The translations under genes and the position numbers were made by a program. A stretch of DNA of 64,000 nt from Homoserinibacter gongjuensis (GTDB lineage: Bacteria; Actinomycetota; Actinomycetes; Actinomycetales; Microbacteriaceae): the NCBI RefSeq assembly GCF_030161875.1, contig NZ_BSVA01000001.1, positions 248,001 to 312,000 of the forward strand. The letters are read 5' to 3'. Positions 8,228 to 16,927 of the stretch are shown in pieces. The notes under the pieces are model-generated. The model saw nothing but the letters and a program-made list of their open reading frames with translations, was not told the origin of the DNA and ran no database searches. Position 1 is the stretch's first letter, and each line of letters opens with the position of its first letter.

Positions 8228-9202
8228 ATGAAGAAGATCCTGGCGAGCGTGGCCCTCGTGGGAGCCGTGGCTCTCGCGATGACCGGCTGCGCGACCGATG
8301 GCGGATCCGGCGGAGGCGGCGGAGGCGGTGGCGACGAGCTCATCACCGTCGGCTTCGCCCAGACCGGCTCCGAGTCGGGCTGGCGCTCGGCCAACACCGA
8401 GTCGCTCAAGACCGCGCTCTCGGAGGAGAACGGCTTCAAGCTCGTCTTCAACGCCGCCGACAACAAGCAGGAGGCCCAGATCGCGGCCGTCCGCAGCTTC
8501 ATCAACCAGGGCGTCGACGCCATCGTCATCGCGCCCATCACGGTCGACGGCTGGGACGACGTGCTCAAGGAGGCCAAGGACGCCGGCATCCCCGTCATCC
8601 TCGAGGACCGCACGGTCTCGGCGAGTGACGACCTCTACGCCAGCTGGGTCGGCCTCGACTTCGAGAAGGAGGGCGAGCTCGCCGGTCAGTGGGCGGTCGA
8701 GAACGCCGACGGCTCCAACCTCGTCGTGCTCGAGGGCACGACGGGTTCCTCGGCCGCGCTCGATCGCGCGACCGGCTGGAGCAAGGCGCTCGAAGGCTCC
8801 ACCATCAAGACCCTCGACTCGCAGACGGGTGACTTCACCCGCGACGGCGGCAAGAAGGTCATGGAGGGCTTCCTGCAGAAGTACGGAAGCGACATCAACC
8901 TGCTGTTCGCTCACAACGACGACATGGGGCTCGGCGCGCTCGACGCGATCGAGGCCGCCGGTCTCGTTCCCGGTCAGGACATCAAGATCGTCACGATCGA
9001 CGCTGTCCACGACGGCATGCAGGCACTCGCCGACGGCAAGTTCAGCTTCATCGTCGAGTGCAACCCGCTGCTCGGCGAGAAGGTCGCCGACCTCGTGAAG
9101 AAGGTGCTCGCCGGCGAGTCCGTCGACAAGCGCACCATCGTCGAGGACCAGACCTTCACGCAGGACCAGGCGAAGGAAGCCCTGCCGACGCGTCCGTACT
9201 GA
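8228..9202 (+). CDS. ytfQ: Furanose-type sugar-binding lipoprotein (YtfQ-like)
   Basis: A 324-residue solute-binding protein. Signal peptide with lipobox LAMTGC, a glycine linker, then the binding fold. It resembles E. coli galactofuranose-binding YtfQ closely: VGFAQTGSESGWRSANTESL, AAVRSFINQGVDAIVIAPIT, SQTGDFTRDGGKKVMEGFLQ and LFAHNDDMGLGALDAIEAAG all have direct counterparts. It delivers substrate to the ABC importer encoded just downstream. The neighbouring araBDA operon makes L-arabinofuranose a plausible ligand (inference). Upstream in-frame codons lack a ribosome site, whereas the ATG used has GAGGAGG. Confidence 0.92.
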   Translation: MKKILASVALVGAVALAMTGCATDGGSGGGGGGGGDELITVGFAQTGSESGWRSANTESLKTALSEENGFKLVFNAADNKQEAQIAAVRSFINQGVDAIVIAPITVDGWDDVLKEAKDAGIPVILEDRTVSASDDLYASWVGLDFEKEGELAGQWAVENADGSNLVVLEGTTGSSAALDRATGWSKALEGSTIKTLDSQTGDFTRDGGKKVMEGFLQKYGSDINLLFAHNDDMGLGALDAIEAAGLVPGQDIKIVTIDAVHDGMQALADGKFSFIVECNPLLGEKVADLVKKVLAGESVDKRTIVEDQTFTQDQAKEALPTRPY

Positions 9203-9289
9203 TCGGTCACGTCACGCAGTAATCCATCCCTCCGCCGGGGACCGGGGCGCACCGGTCCCCGGCGGAACCACCACTCACGCAAGGAAGCC

Positions 9290-10840
9290 ATGTCAACGGC
9301 CAAGGAAGCCCGTGCGATCGTCGAGATGCGCGGCATCACGATCGAGTTCCCGGGCGTGAAGGCGCTCGACGGCGTCGATCTCACGCTGCGCGGCGGCGAA
9401 GTGCACACCCTGATGGGCGAGAACGGCGCCGGCAAGTCCACCCTCATCAAGGCGTTGACCGGCGTCTACGCGATCGACGGCGGCTCGATCATCGTCGAGG
9501 GCACCCCGCGTGAGTTCCGCGGAACCGCGGATGCCCAACTCGCCGGCATCTCGACCGTGTATCAAGAGGTCAACCTCTGCACCAACCTCTCGGTCGGCGA
9601 GAACGTCATGCTCGGCCACGAGGTGCGCGGCCCGCTCGGCATCAACTGGGCCGCCACCCATCGCGAGGCGGCGCGCCACCTCGAGAACCTCGGCGTGCGA
9701 CTCGACACGCGCTCGATGCTGAGCGCCCACTCGATCGCCGTGCAGCAGCTTGTGGCGATCAGCCGCGCGATGGTCACCGACTCGCGCGTACTCGTGCTCG
9801 ACGAGCCCACCTCCAGCCTCGACCGCGGCGAGGTCGACCAGCTCTTCGGCGTCATCCGGGGACTTCGCGACCGCGGCGTCGCGATCCTGTTCGTGACGCA
9901 CTTCCTCGACCAGGTCTACGAGATCTCCGACCGCCTCACCGTGCTGCGCAACGGCACGCTCGTCGGCGAGTACCCCGTCGAGGACCTCCCCCGCGGCCAG
10001 CTCATCTCGAAGATGATCGGCCGCGAGCTCGACGAACTCGACGCGATCTCGCAGAGCGCCGCGCGTGCGATCGACCGCACGAGCGATCCCGTCATCCGGG
10101 CAACCGGTGTGGGTCGCCGGGGCGTGCTCCATCCGGCAGATGTCGAGGTGTACGACGGCGAGGTCGTCGGCCTCGCCGGCCTCTTGGGCTCCGGTCGCAC
10201 CGAGCTCGTGCGGCTGCTCTACGGCGCAGATCGCGCGGATGCCGGACGCGTCGAGGTGCGCGGTCGCACGGCTCGCATCACGAACCCCCGCCACGCGATC
10301 GACCGCCGCATCGCCTTCTCCTCCGAGGACCGCCGCGCCGAGGGACTCGTGGGCGACCTCACCGTGGCCGAGAACATCGTGCTCGGCATCCAGGCCAAGC
10401 GCGGCGCGCTGCGCAAGGTGCGCAAGTCCGAGCAGGACACCATCGTCGAGGAGTACATCCAGGCTCTCGGCGTGCGGCCCGCGAACCCGAACGCGCTCGT
10501 GCGCAACCTCTCCGGCGGCAACCAGCAGAAGGTGCTTCTCGCCCGCTGGCTCGCCACGGCGCCGCAGCTCATCATCCTCGACGAGCCGACGCGCGGCATC
10601 GACGTCGGCGCCAAGGCCGACATCCAGCGCAAGGTCGCCGAGCTCTCCGAGCAGGGTCTCGCGGTCGTCTTCATCTCTTCGGAGCTCGAAGAGGTCATCC
10701 GCATCGCCCAACGCATCGTCGTGATGCGCGATCGTCGTAAGATCGGCGAACTGACCTCGCACGACATCGGCGTCGACGACCTGGTCGCCTTCATCGCCGA
10801 TGAGCAGCCCCAGCCCGACAGCCCGGAGAGTGCGGCATGA
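9290..10840 (+). CDS. ytfR: Sugar ABC importer, tandem ATPase subunit (YtfR-like)
   Basis: 516 residues with two ABC domains. The first has Walker A GENGAGKSTLI, signature-region AVQQLVAISRAM and Walker B LVLDEPTSSLD. The second has the family's degenerate Walker A (GLLGSGRTELV), signature LSGGNQQKVLLARW and Walker B LIILDEPTRGID. This is the CUT2 layout used by ribose, arabinose and galactofuranose importers. It lies 87 bp after the binding-protein gene and its stop overlaps the permease ATG (ATGA). Confidence 0.93.
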   Translation: MSTAKEARAIVEMRGITIEFPGVKALDGVDLTLRGGEVHTLMGENGAGKSTLIKALTGVYAIDGGSIIVEGTPREFRGTADAQLAGISTVYQEVNLCTNLSVGENVMLGHEVRGPLGINWAATHREAARHLENLGVRLDTRSMLSAHSIAVQQLVAISRAMVTDSRVLVLDEPTSSLDRGEVDQLFGVIRGLRDRGVAILFVTHFLDQVYEISDRLTVLRNGTLVGEYPVEDLPRGQLISKMIGRELDELDAISQSAARAIDRTSDPVIRATGVGRRGVLHPADVEVYDGEVVGLAGLLGSGRTELVRLLYGADRADAGRVEVRGRTARITNPRHAIDRRIAFSSEDRRAEGLVGDLTVAENIVLGIQAKRGALRKVRKSEQDTIVEEYIQALGVRPANPNALVRNLSGGNQQKVLLARWLATAPQLIILDEPTRGIDVGAKADIQRKVAELSEQGLAVVFISSELEEVIRIAQRIVVMRDRRKIGELTSHDIGVDDLVAFIADEQPQPDSPESAA

Positions 10841-11865
10841 AGAAGATCCTCACCCACCGCCTCATGCTGCCGATCGCGGCGCTCGTGGCGCTCATCGTCA
10901 TCAACACGATCGCCCGCCCGAGCTTCGTGAGCGTGACGGTCAAGGGCGACCAGCTCTACGGCCCGCTGATCGACATCCTGCGCAACAGCGCCCCTCTCAT
11001 GCTCGTCTCGCTCGGCATGATGATCGTGATCTCGACGCGCGGCATCGACCTCTCCGTCGGCGCCATCATGGCCGTCTCGGGCGCCGTTGCGCTCACCATC
11101 ATCGACGGCTCGCCGACTCCCAACGACCTGGGCACGGTGCTCGGTGCGATCGGCATCGCGGTGCTGATCGGCATGCTGCTCGGCGCCTGGAACGGATTCC
11201 TGGTCGCGGTGGTCGGGGTGCAACCGATCATCGCGACGCTCGTGCTCATGCTCGCCGGGCGCGGCGTCGCGCTGCTGATCACGGGCGGCTTCATCACGAC
11301 GATCAACTCGGCGCCCTACAAGTTCATGGCGCAGGGCTACGTCATCGGCCTGCCGTTCGCGTTCTTCGTCTCAGTGGCCGCGGTCGCGCTTGTCGCCCTC
11401 ATCGAACGTCGCACCGCACTCGGGGTGCTCACCGAGGCTGTCGGCATCAACCCCGAGGCGAGTCGCCTGGCGGGCGTGCGCTCGCGCGGCATCATCTGGG
11501 GCGCGTATGCGGCCAGCGGCGTGCTGGCGGGCTTCGCCGGCATCCTCTACAGCTCCAACACGATGGCCGCGGACTCCAACGCGGCCGGCCTCTACATCGA
11601 GCTGTACGCGATCCTCGCGGTCGTGCTCGGCGGCACCTCGCTCATGGGCGGCAAGTTCACGGTCGCCGGCACCGTCATCGGCGTCTTCACGATCGAGACG
11701 CTGCGCTCCACGATCCTCTTCCTGGGTGTGCCCTCGGCCGTCGCCCCGCTGTTCCTCGCGGTCGCCGTGGTGATCGTGGTGCTCATCCAATCGCCTCGAC
11801 TGCGCTCCCTCGTCACCCGCACCGCGCAGGGCGCGCGGCCCAACACCTCGGAGGTCGCCCGATGA
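10837..11865 (+). CDS. ytfT: Sugar ABC importer permease 1 (YtfT-like)
   Basis: A 342-residue CUT2 permease with about eight to ten membrane segments. The family hallmark GMMIVISTRGIDLSVGAIMA is present, followed by GIDLSVG-downstream segments and ARGVALLITGG-like residues. Coupled by ATGA to the ATPase upstream and overlapping the second permease start downstream. Two different permeases, instead of a homodimer, are typical of the galactofuranose system YtfT-YjfF. Confidence 0.92.
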   Translation: MKKILTHRLMLPIAALVALIVINTIARPSFVSVTVKGDQLYGPLIDILRNSAPLMLVSLGMMIVISTRGIDLSVGAIMAVSGAVALTIIDGSPTPNDLGTVLGAIGIAVLIGMLLGAWNGFLVAVVGVQPIIATLVLMLAGRGVALLITGGFITTINSAPYKFMAQGYVIGLPFAFFVSVAAVALVALIERRTALGVLTEAVGINPEASRLAGVRSRGIIWGAYAASGVLAGFAGILYSSNTMAADSNAAGLYIELYAILAVVLGGTSLMGGKFTVAGTVIGVFTIETLRSTILFLGVPSAVAPLFLAVAVVIVVLIQSPRLRSLVTRTAQGARPNTSEVAR

Positions 11866-12881
11866 CCAGCGTTCAGGCACCGCTCGAGAAGGCGGATGCG
11901 TTCGGCCCCCTCAAGCGGTTCGTCAGTCGCCGCGCCTCGTGGATCCCGGTGTTCGCGGCTCTCGCCCTGCTCATCCTCATCTTCATCGCGGGGCAGGCCT
12001 ACTTCGGCAACTTCCTCACGCCGCGCGTCATCTCGGCGCTGCTGCTCGACAACGCCTACCTCTTCATCCTCGCGGTCGGCATGACCTTCGTGATCCTCAC
12101 GGGCGGCATCGACCTCTCGGTCGGCGCGGTCATGGCCTTCACCGGCATGTTCGGGGCGAGCCTCCTGCGCGACGGGGTGCCATCCGGCATCGTCGTGCCG
12201 GTCATGCTGCTGCTCGGCGCGGCGTTCGGGCTGGCGATCGGCGTGCTCGTGCAGTACTTCGACGTGCAGCCCTTCATCGCCTCGCTCGCCGCGATGTTCG
12301 CGGCCCGCGGGCTCGCCTTCATGGTGAGCCTCGACTCGATCAAGGTCGAGACGCCCGAGATCCTCTGGCTGCAGTCCACCCGCATCCAGGGCGCGCCCGG
12401 CAGCTTCTACATCACCCCGACCGGCATCATCGCCCTGCTCGTGGTGCTGGTCGCGGCGCTCGTGCTGGCCTACACGCGCTTCGGTCGCACGATCTACGCG
12501 ATCGGCGGCAACGAGCAGTCGGCCCGTCTCATGGGTCTGCCCGTCGTGCGCAGCAAGCTGCTCGCCTACGTCGTGAGCGGCGTGTGCGCGGGACTCGCCG
12601 GGGTCGTGTTCACCGCCTACACGGGCGCCTCGTATCCGCTCAACGGCATGGGCACCGAGCTCGACACGATCGCGGCCGTCGTCATCGGTGGCACACTGCT
12701 GCTCGGCGGCTCGGGATTCGTGGTCGGATCGATGATCGGCGTGTTCGTCTACGGCACGATCAAGACGGCGATCTCGTTCATGGGTGCCGACCAGTCGTGG
12801 ACGCGCATCTCCGTCGGACTGCTGCTTCTGCTGTTCGTCGTGGTGCAGCGCATCATCGTGGCGCGATCCGATCGGCGCTGA
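11862..12881 (+). CDS. yjfF: Sugar ABC importer permease 2 (YjfF-like)
   Basis: 339 residues. After a short cytoplasmic N-terminus (SVQAPLEKADAFGPLKRFVS) come membrane segments and the CUT2 motif GMTFVILTGGIDLSVGAVMA; FGRTIYAIGGNEQSARLMGL is the usual cytoplasmic coupling loop. The ATG at 11862 overlaps the end of permease 1. Together with the three genes upstream it completes a binding protein / ATPase / two-permease importer. Confidence 0.92.
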   Translation: MTSVQAPLEKADAFGPLKRFVSRRASWIPVFAALALLILIFIAGQAYFGNFLTPRVISALLLDNAYLFILAVGMTFVILTGGIDLSVGAVMAFTGMFGASLLRDGVPSGIVVPVMLLLGAAFGLAIGVLVQYFDVQPFIASLAAMFAARGLAFMVSLDSIKVETPEILWLQSTRIQGAPGSFYITPTGIIALLVVLVAALVLAYTRFGRTIYAIGGNEQSARLMGLPVVRSKLLAYVVSGVCAGLAGVVFTAYTGASYPLNGMGTELDTIAAVVIGGTLLLGGSGFVVGSMIGVFVYGTIKTAISFMGADQSWTRISVGLLLLLFVVVQRIIVARSDRR

Positions 12882-12921
12882 CACACTCACCCGGATGCGC
12901 GAGCAGGCGCCGTCGCCGGGC

Positions 12922-14459
12922 ATGATGATGCCTATGGTCGATGAGACCCACCCCGTCGTCGAGGTCGTGGGAGCAACGGTGCGCTTCCCCGCGGAGCTCG
13001 CGCTCGACCGCGTCGACTTCCGGATGTTCCCGGGCGAGGTGCACTCGCTCATGGGCGAGAACGGCGCGGGCAAGTCGACCCTCATCAAGGCGCTCACCGG
13101 TGCATTGCCGCTGGATGCGGGCGTCATCCGGTTGAACGGCGAGCGGATGCGGTTCGGCACCCCGCACGACGCGCTCGCCGCCGGCATCAGCACGGTGTAC
13201 CAGGAGATCGACCTGCTGCCGAACCTCACCGTGGCGGAGAACATCTGGCTCGGGCGCGAACCGCGGCGACTCGGGGTGATCGACTGGCGGCGGATGCGCG
13301 CGGAGGCCCGCGAGGTGCTCGCGAGCCTCGGACTCGAGATCGATCCGGCATCGCTGCTCGGCAGCCACTCGCTCGCCGTGCAGCAGCTCGTGGCGATCGC
13401 GCGCGCCATCCGCTCGGAGGTGAAGGTGCTCGTGCTCGACGAGCCCACCTCGAGCCTCGACCTCGACGAGGTCGGCGAGCTGTTCCGCGTGATCCGCGAG
13501 CTCAAGCAGCGGGGGTGGCGATCCTGTTCGTCTCGCACTTCCTCGACCAGGTCTACGAGATCTGCGACCGTGTCACGGTGCTGCGCGGCGGTCGGCTCGT
13601 GGGCGAGTACCTCACGCGCGAACTGCTGCGCATCGACCTCGTGCAGAAGATGCTCGGCCGCAGCACGAGCGAGCTCATCACGCGGCAGCGCAGCGATCCT
13701 CCGACGGGCGAGGTGACGACACCGTACCTGAGCGCGCGCGGGCTCGAGGCGCACGGACTCGATGCCGCGGATGTCGACCTCGTCGAGGGCGAGGTGCTCG
13801 GCGTCGCGGGGCTGCTCGGCTCGGGGCGCACCGAGCTCGCGCGCGCGATCACGGGCGTCGACCGGATCAGCGCAGGTCTCATCCGGATCGCGGGCACCGC
13901 CGCGCACCCGCGCCAGCCGCGGCAGGCGATCGCGCTCGGCGTCGTCTACTCCTCCGAGAACCGCCGCACCGACGGCATCATCAGCGAGCTGTCGGTGCGC
14001 GAGAACATCACGCTCGCCCTGCAGGCGCAGCGTGGGGTGCTGCACCGCATCCCGGCCGCGCGCGAGCGCGAGCTCGCCGCAAGCTGGATCGACGCCCTCG
14101 ACATCCGCCCGGCCGACCCGGAGCGGCCCGCCGGAACCCTCTCGGGCGGCAACCAGCAGAAGGTGCTGCTCGCGCGCCTGCTCGCCCTCGCCCCGCGCGT
14201 GCTCGTGCTCGACGAGCCGACCCGCGGCATCGACGTGGGCGCCAAGGTCGAGATCCAGAACCTCGTGACCGAGCTCGCCGACAACGGCCTCTCGGTGATG
14301 TTCATCTCCGCCGAGCTGGAGGAGGTGCTGCGGGTCTCGAGTCGCGTGCTCGTGATGCGCGGCGGCGAGCTCGTCGCGAGCCACGCCGCCGACTCGCTCA
14401 CCGTCGACTCGCTGCTCGCGATGGTCGCCCGCCCCGACGACGAGGTGAGGGGGCTGTGA
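12922..14459 (+). CDS. Second CUT2 sugar-importer ATPase (one-base frameshift)
   Basis: A second tandem ABC ATPase, closely related to the first: Walker A GENGAGKSTLIKALTGA, Walker B LVLDEPTSSLDLDE, then second-domain GLLGSGRTELAR, LSGGNQQKVLLARL and LVLDEPTRGIDVG. The frame breaks near 13511, where five G stand in place of the six needed to read KQRGVAILFVSHF; adding one G restores a full-length protein of about 512 residues. No binding protein or permease accompanies it, so it may share the permeases upstream or be a leftover. Its stop overlaps the next gene (GTGA). Start is uncertain among ATGs at 12895, 12922 and 12934. Confidence 0.82.
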
Positions 14460-15466
14460 GCCAAGACGACAAGGGGGCGCGGGCCGCCAACATCTTCGAT
14501 GTCGCGCGCCTTGCGGGAGTATCGCATCAGACGGTGTCGCGCGTGCTCAACGATCTGCCGAACGTGCGGCCGGCCACGCGTGCCCGCGTCGAGCAGGCGA
14601 TCGCGCAGCTGCGCTACAGCCCCTCCCCGCGGCTCGCGCGCTCGTCACGCGGCGCACGCGAACGATCGGACTCGTCTCGCCCGGCGTCTCCGACTACGGC
14701 CCGAGCTCGATCGCGATGCACTTCAACTTCGCCGCCCGGGCCGCCCGCTACAACGTCGAGACCGTGAGCTCGCTCGATGACGACCCCACCGCGATCAAGC
14801 TCGTCGTCGAGTCGCTGTTGCGGCAACGCGTGGATGCCATCGTGCTCATCGTGGTGGATGTCGCGGTGCTCGAGGTGGTGCGCGGTCTCGATCTGGCGAT
14901 CCCCGTGGTCGCGGTGGCGGCATCCCCGCGCCCGAGCCCGCTCATCGTCTCGATCGACCAGTACCGGGGGCGCGCGCCGCCGTGCGGCACCTCGCGGAAC
15001 TCGGGCACACCCGCATCCTGCACCTGGGCGGCCCCCGCACAATCCCGACACCCTCGAGCGCGAGCGCGGCTGGCGCGACGAGCTCATCGCCCACCACCTC
15101 GACATCGTCGAGCCGCCGCACGGCGACTGGTCGGCCGAGAGCGGCTACCGGCTCGGCCCCGAACTGGGTGTGGAACCGGGCGACGCCGTGTTCGTGGCGA
15201 ACGACCACATGGCGATCGGCCTTTTCTCCTCGCTGCGCGAGCGCGGGCTGCAGGTGCCCACGGATGTCAGCGTTGTCGGCTTCGACGACGTGCCGGAGGC
15301 CGGCTACCTCTATCCCCCGCTCACGACGGTGCGACAGGATTTCGCCGCGCTCGGCGGCCTCATCATGCAGAAGGTGCTGCTGGCCGTGGAGGATCCCGAG
15401 ACGGTCACCGAAGACACGCCGCTGCCCACGAAGCTCATCGTGCGCAAGTCCACGCGCGAGGCCTGA
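14456..15466 (+). CDS. LacI-family regulator (three one-base frameshifts)
   Basis: A LacI protein of about 336 residues once corrected. Helix-turn-helix FDVARLAGVSHQTVSRVL, middle YNVETVSSLDDDPTAIKLVV and C-terminus VGFDDVPEAGYLYPPLTTVR are in three different frames. The breaks are near 14634 (CCG[G]CGG), 14970 (five G instead of six) and 15047 (five C instead of six); restoring one base at each gives continuous LacI sequence. It is a close relative of the LacI gene at 6934, suggesting a duplicated regulator/ATPase unit. GTG start overlaps the ATPase stop. Either a homopolymer-damaged read or a genuinely dead gene. Confidence 0.78.
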
Positions 15467-15479
15467 GCCGGCGCTCGGT

Positions 15480-15810
15480 TCAGACGAGCGTCGCCCGCTC
15501 GGCGACCAGCAGCACCGCGAGCAGCGACACGAAGGCGATCGCGAGCATGTCGACCGCGAGCAGGGCGAGGCGCAGGCGGCTGGGAGGGGTCGCGAAGCGC
15601 ACGATGATCATGCACAGGTAGAGGATGCCGACGACGACCGCCGCCGTCCCCGCAACGCCCAGGGGCGGCATCCGGAGCACGGCCATCGGCACGAGCACGC
15701 CGAGTGAGATGAGCGTCAGTAGCCCCCGAGGATGAGCCAGGAGAGGCCGCGCGAGGTCGTCAGCGCCGGCTGATCACGCACGCGCGTGGGATCGACCGGG
15801 GTTCCGCCAT
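15480..15810 (-). CDS. Small three-helix membrane protein (frameshifted)
   Basis: The intact part (15480-15698) encodes two hydrophobic helices (VGILYLCMIIVRF; LLAVDMLAIAFVSLLAVLLV). Upstream, restoring one G in the G5 run near 15733 and one C near 15797 gives a preceding helix (RGLSWLILGGLLTLISLGVL) and an ATG at 15810, for about 110 residues. No family recognised. It lies downstream of the yeiH gene on the same strand. Confidence 0.55.
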
Positions 15811-15853
15811 GCCTCCAGGGTGCCCTGTGCGCCTGGATGGATGCCGGAAACGT

Positions 15854-16927
15854 CTAGAGCGTCACGACGGCCGCGACCGCCAGGCCGAGCACGAGGATCA
15901 CGAGCCACGCGAGCGCACCCGCCGCGATCGCCCGCCCGCCCGAGCGCACGAGCTTCTCGAGGCGCAACCCGGCCCCGATGCCGACGAGCGCGGCGGCGAG
16001 CAGCGCGTTCCGCACGATGTCGACGGCGTCGACGACCGCATCCGGAACCGGAACCAGCGAGCGCACGAGCACGAGCACCACGAACCCGACGATGAACAGC
16101 GGCACGACGGGTGGCAGCTTGCCCGCCGCCACCCCGGCTGCCCGCGCGGCCCGGCGGCTGTGCAGTGACGCGATCGCCACCATCGGCGCGAGGGCGAGCA
16201 CGCGCGTGAGCTTCACGACGACCGCCGCACCGAGCGCCGTCGCCCCGGCCGTCTGCGCCGTCGCCACGACCTGGCCGACGTCGTGCACGCTCGCGCCGGC
16301 CCACGCACCGAAGAACGCAGGGCTCATGGGCAGCCCCACCGCATCCGCCACTGTCGAAAATGCAGGAAGAACGACGATGGCGAGCGTGCCGAACAGCGTC
16401 ACGAGCGCGGTCGGGGTCGCCGACTCCTGCATTTTCGACAGAGAAGCGGATGCCGGGGTCGCGCCGTCGACGCCGGGTGCCGTGAGCCGCGGGCGCGCCG
16501 CCGCCATCGCGCCGATGGCGGAGACACCGCAGATCGAGAAGCCCGCCGCGAGCAGCACCGGCTCATCGCCAGGCAGGCGCAGCATCCGGGCGATGCCGTA
16601 CGTCGAGACGAACGCGACGCCCACGAGCGCCGCGATCGCAAGCACGCCCCACCAGCCGAGCGCCGCGATGTCGGCAAGGGCGAGGTCGAGCCCGAGCAGT
16701 ACGATGCCGACCCGCAGCAGGGTGCGCGCCGAGAAGCCGAGGCCCGGTCGCAGCGCGCCGTCGAGGGCGGGGCGCACGGGCGGCAAGCAGGCGACGACGA
16801 TCCCGACGGCGAACGCCGCGGTCAGCCAGGGCACCGCGGGCACTGCGAGCTGCACGAGCCACGCGAGCGCAGCACCGACCGCGGCGACGATCAGGCCCGG
16901 AGCGATCCCGCGGATGCGCGCGTTCAC
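15854..16927 (-). CDS. YeiH/UPF0324 family membrane protein (putative sulfate exporter family)
   Basis: A 357-residue protein with about ten membrane segments. Family-typical pieces: GLGFSARTLLRVGIVLLGL, GFSICGVSAIGAMAAARPR, VTLFGTLAIVVLP and FGAWAGASVHDVGQVVATA. The known family moves anions such as sulfonates or sulfate; the exact substrate is unproven. Between SAIGAM and VTLFGT about 15 extra residues appear relative to what I expect, and they include SKMQES, encoded by an arm of the 89-bp palindrome. The GTG start overlaps the MFS stop (GTGA), so it ends a three-gene operon. Confidence 0.82.
   Translation of the reverse strand: MNARIRGIAPGLIVAAVGAALAWLVQLAVPAVPWLTAAFAVGIVVACLPPVRPALDGALRPGLGFSARTLLRVGIVLLGLDLALADIAALGWWGVLAIAALVGVAFVSTYGIARMLRLPGDEPVLLAAGFSICGVSAIGAMAAARPRLTAPGVDGATPASASLSKMQESATPTALVTLFGTLAIVVLPAFSTVADAVGLPMSPAFFGAWAGASVHDVGQVVATAQTAGATALGAAVVVKLTRVLALAPMVAIASLHSRRAARAAGVAAGKLPPVVPLFIVGFVVLVLVRSLVPVPDAVVDAVDIVRNALLAAALVGIGAGLRLEKLVRSGGRAIAAGALAWLVILVLGLAVAAVVTL
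16352..16440. repeat. 89-bp palindromic element, copy 2 (inside yeiH)
   Basis: Arms at 16352-16367 (TGTCGAAAATGCAGGA, the 17th base differs) and 16424-16440 (full 17 bp inverted), total length again exactly 89 bp. In this copy the spacer is coding DNA for VTLFGTLAIVVLP, a conserved stretch of the YeiH family, and the arms encode SKMQES and PAFST. The frame stays open through the element. Confidence 0.92.

Noticed and set aside
11592-14384. A 930-codon open frame on the minus strand opposite the sugar-importer genes
   Set aside because: It lies fully antisense to recognisable permease and ATPase genes and has no family resemblance.
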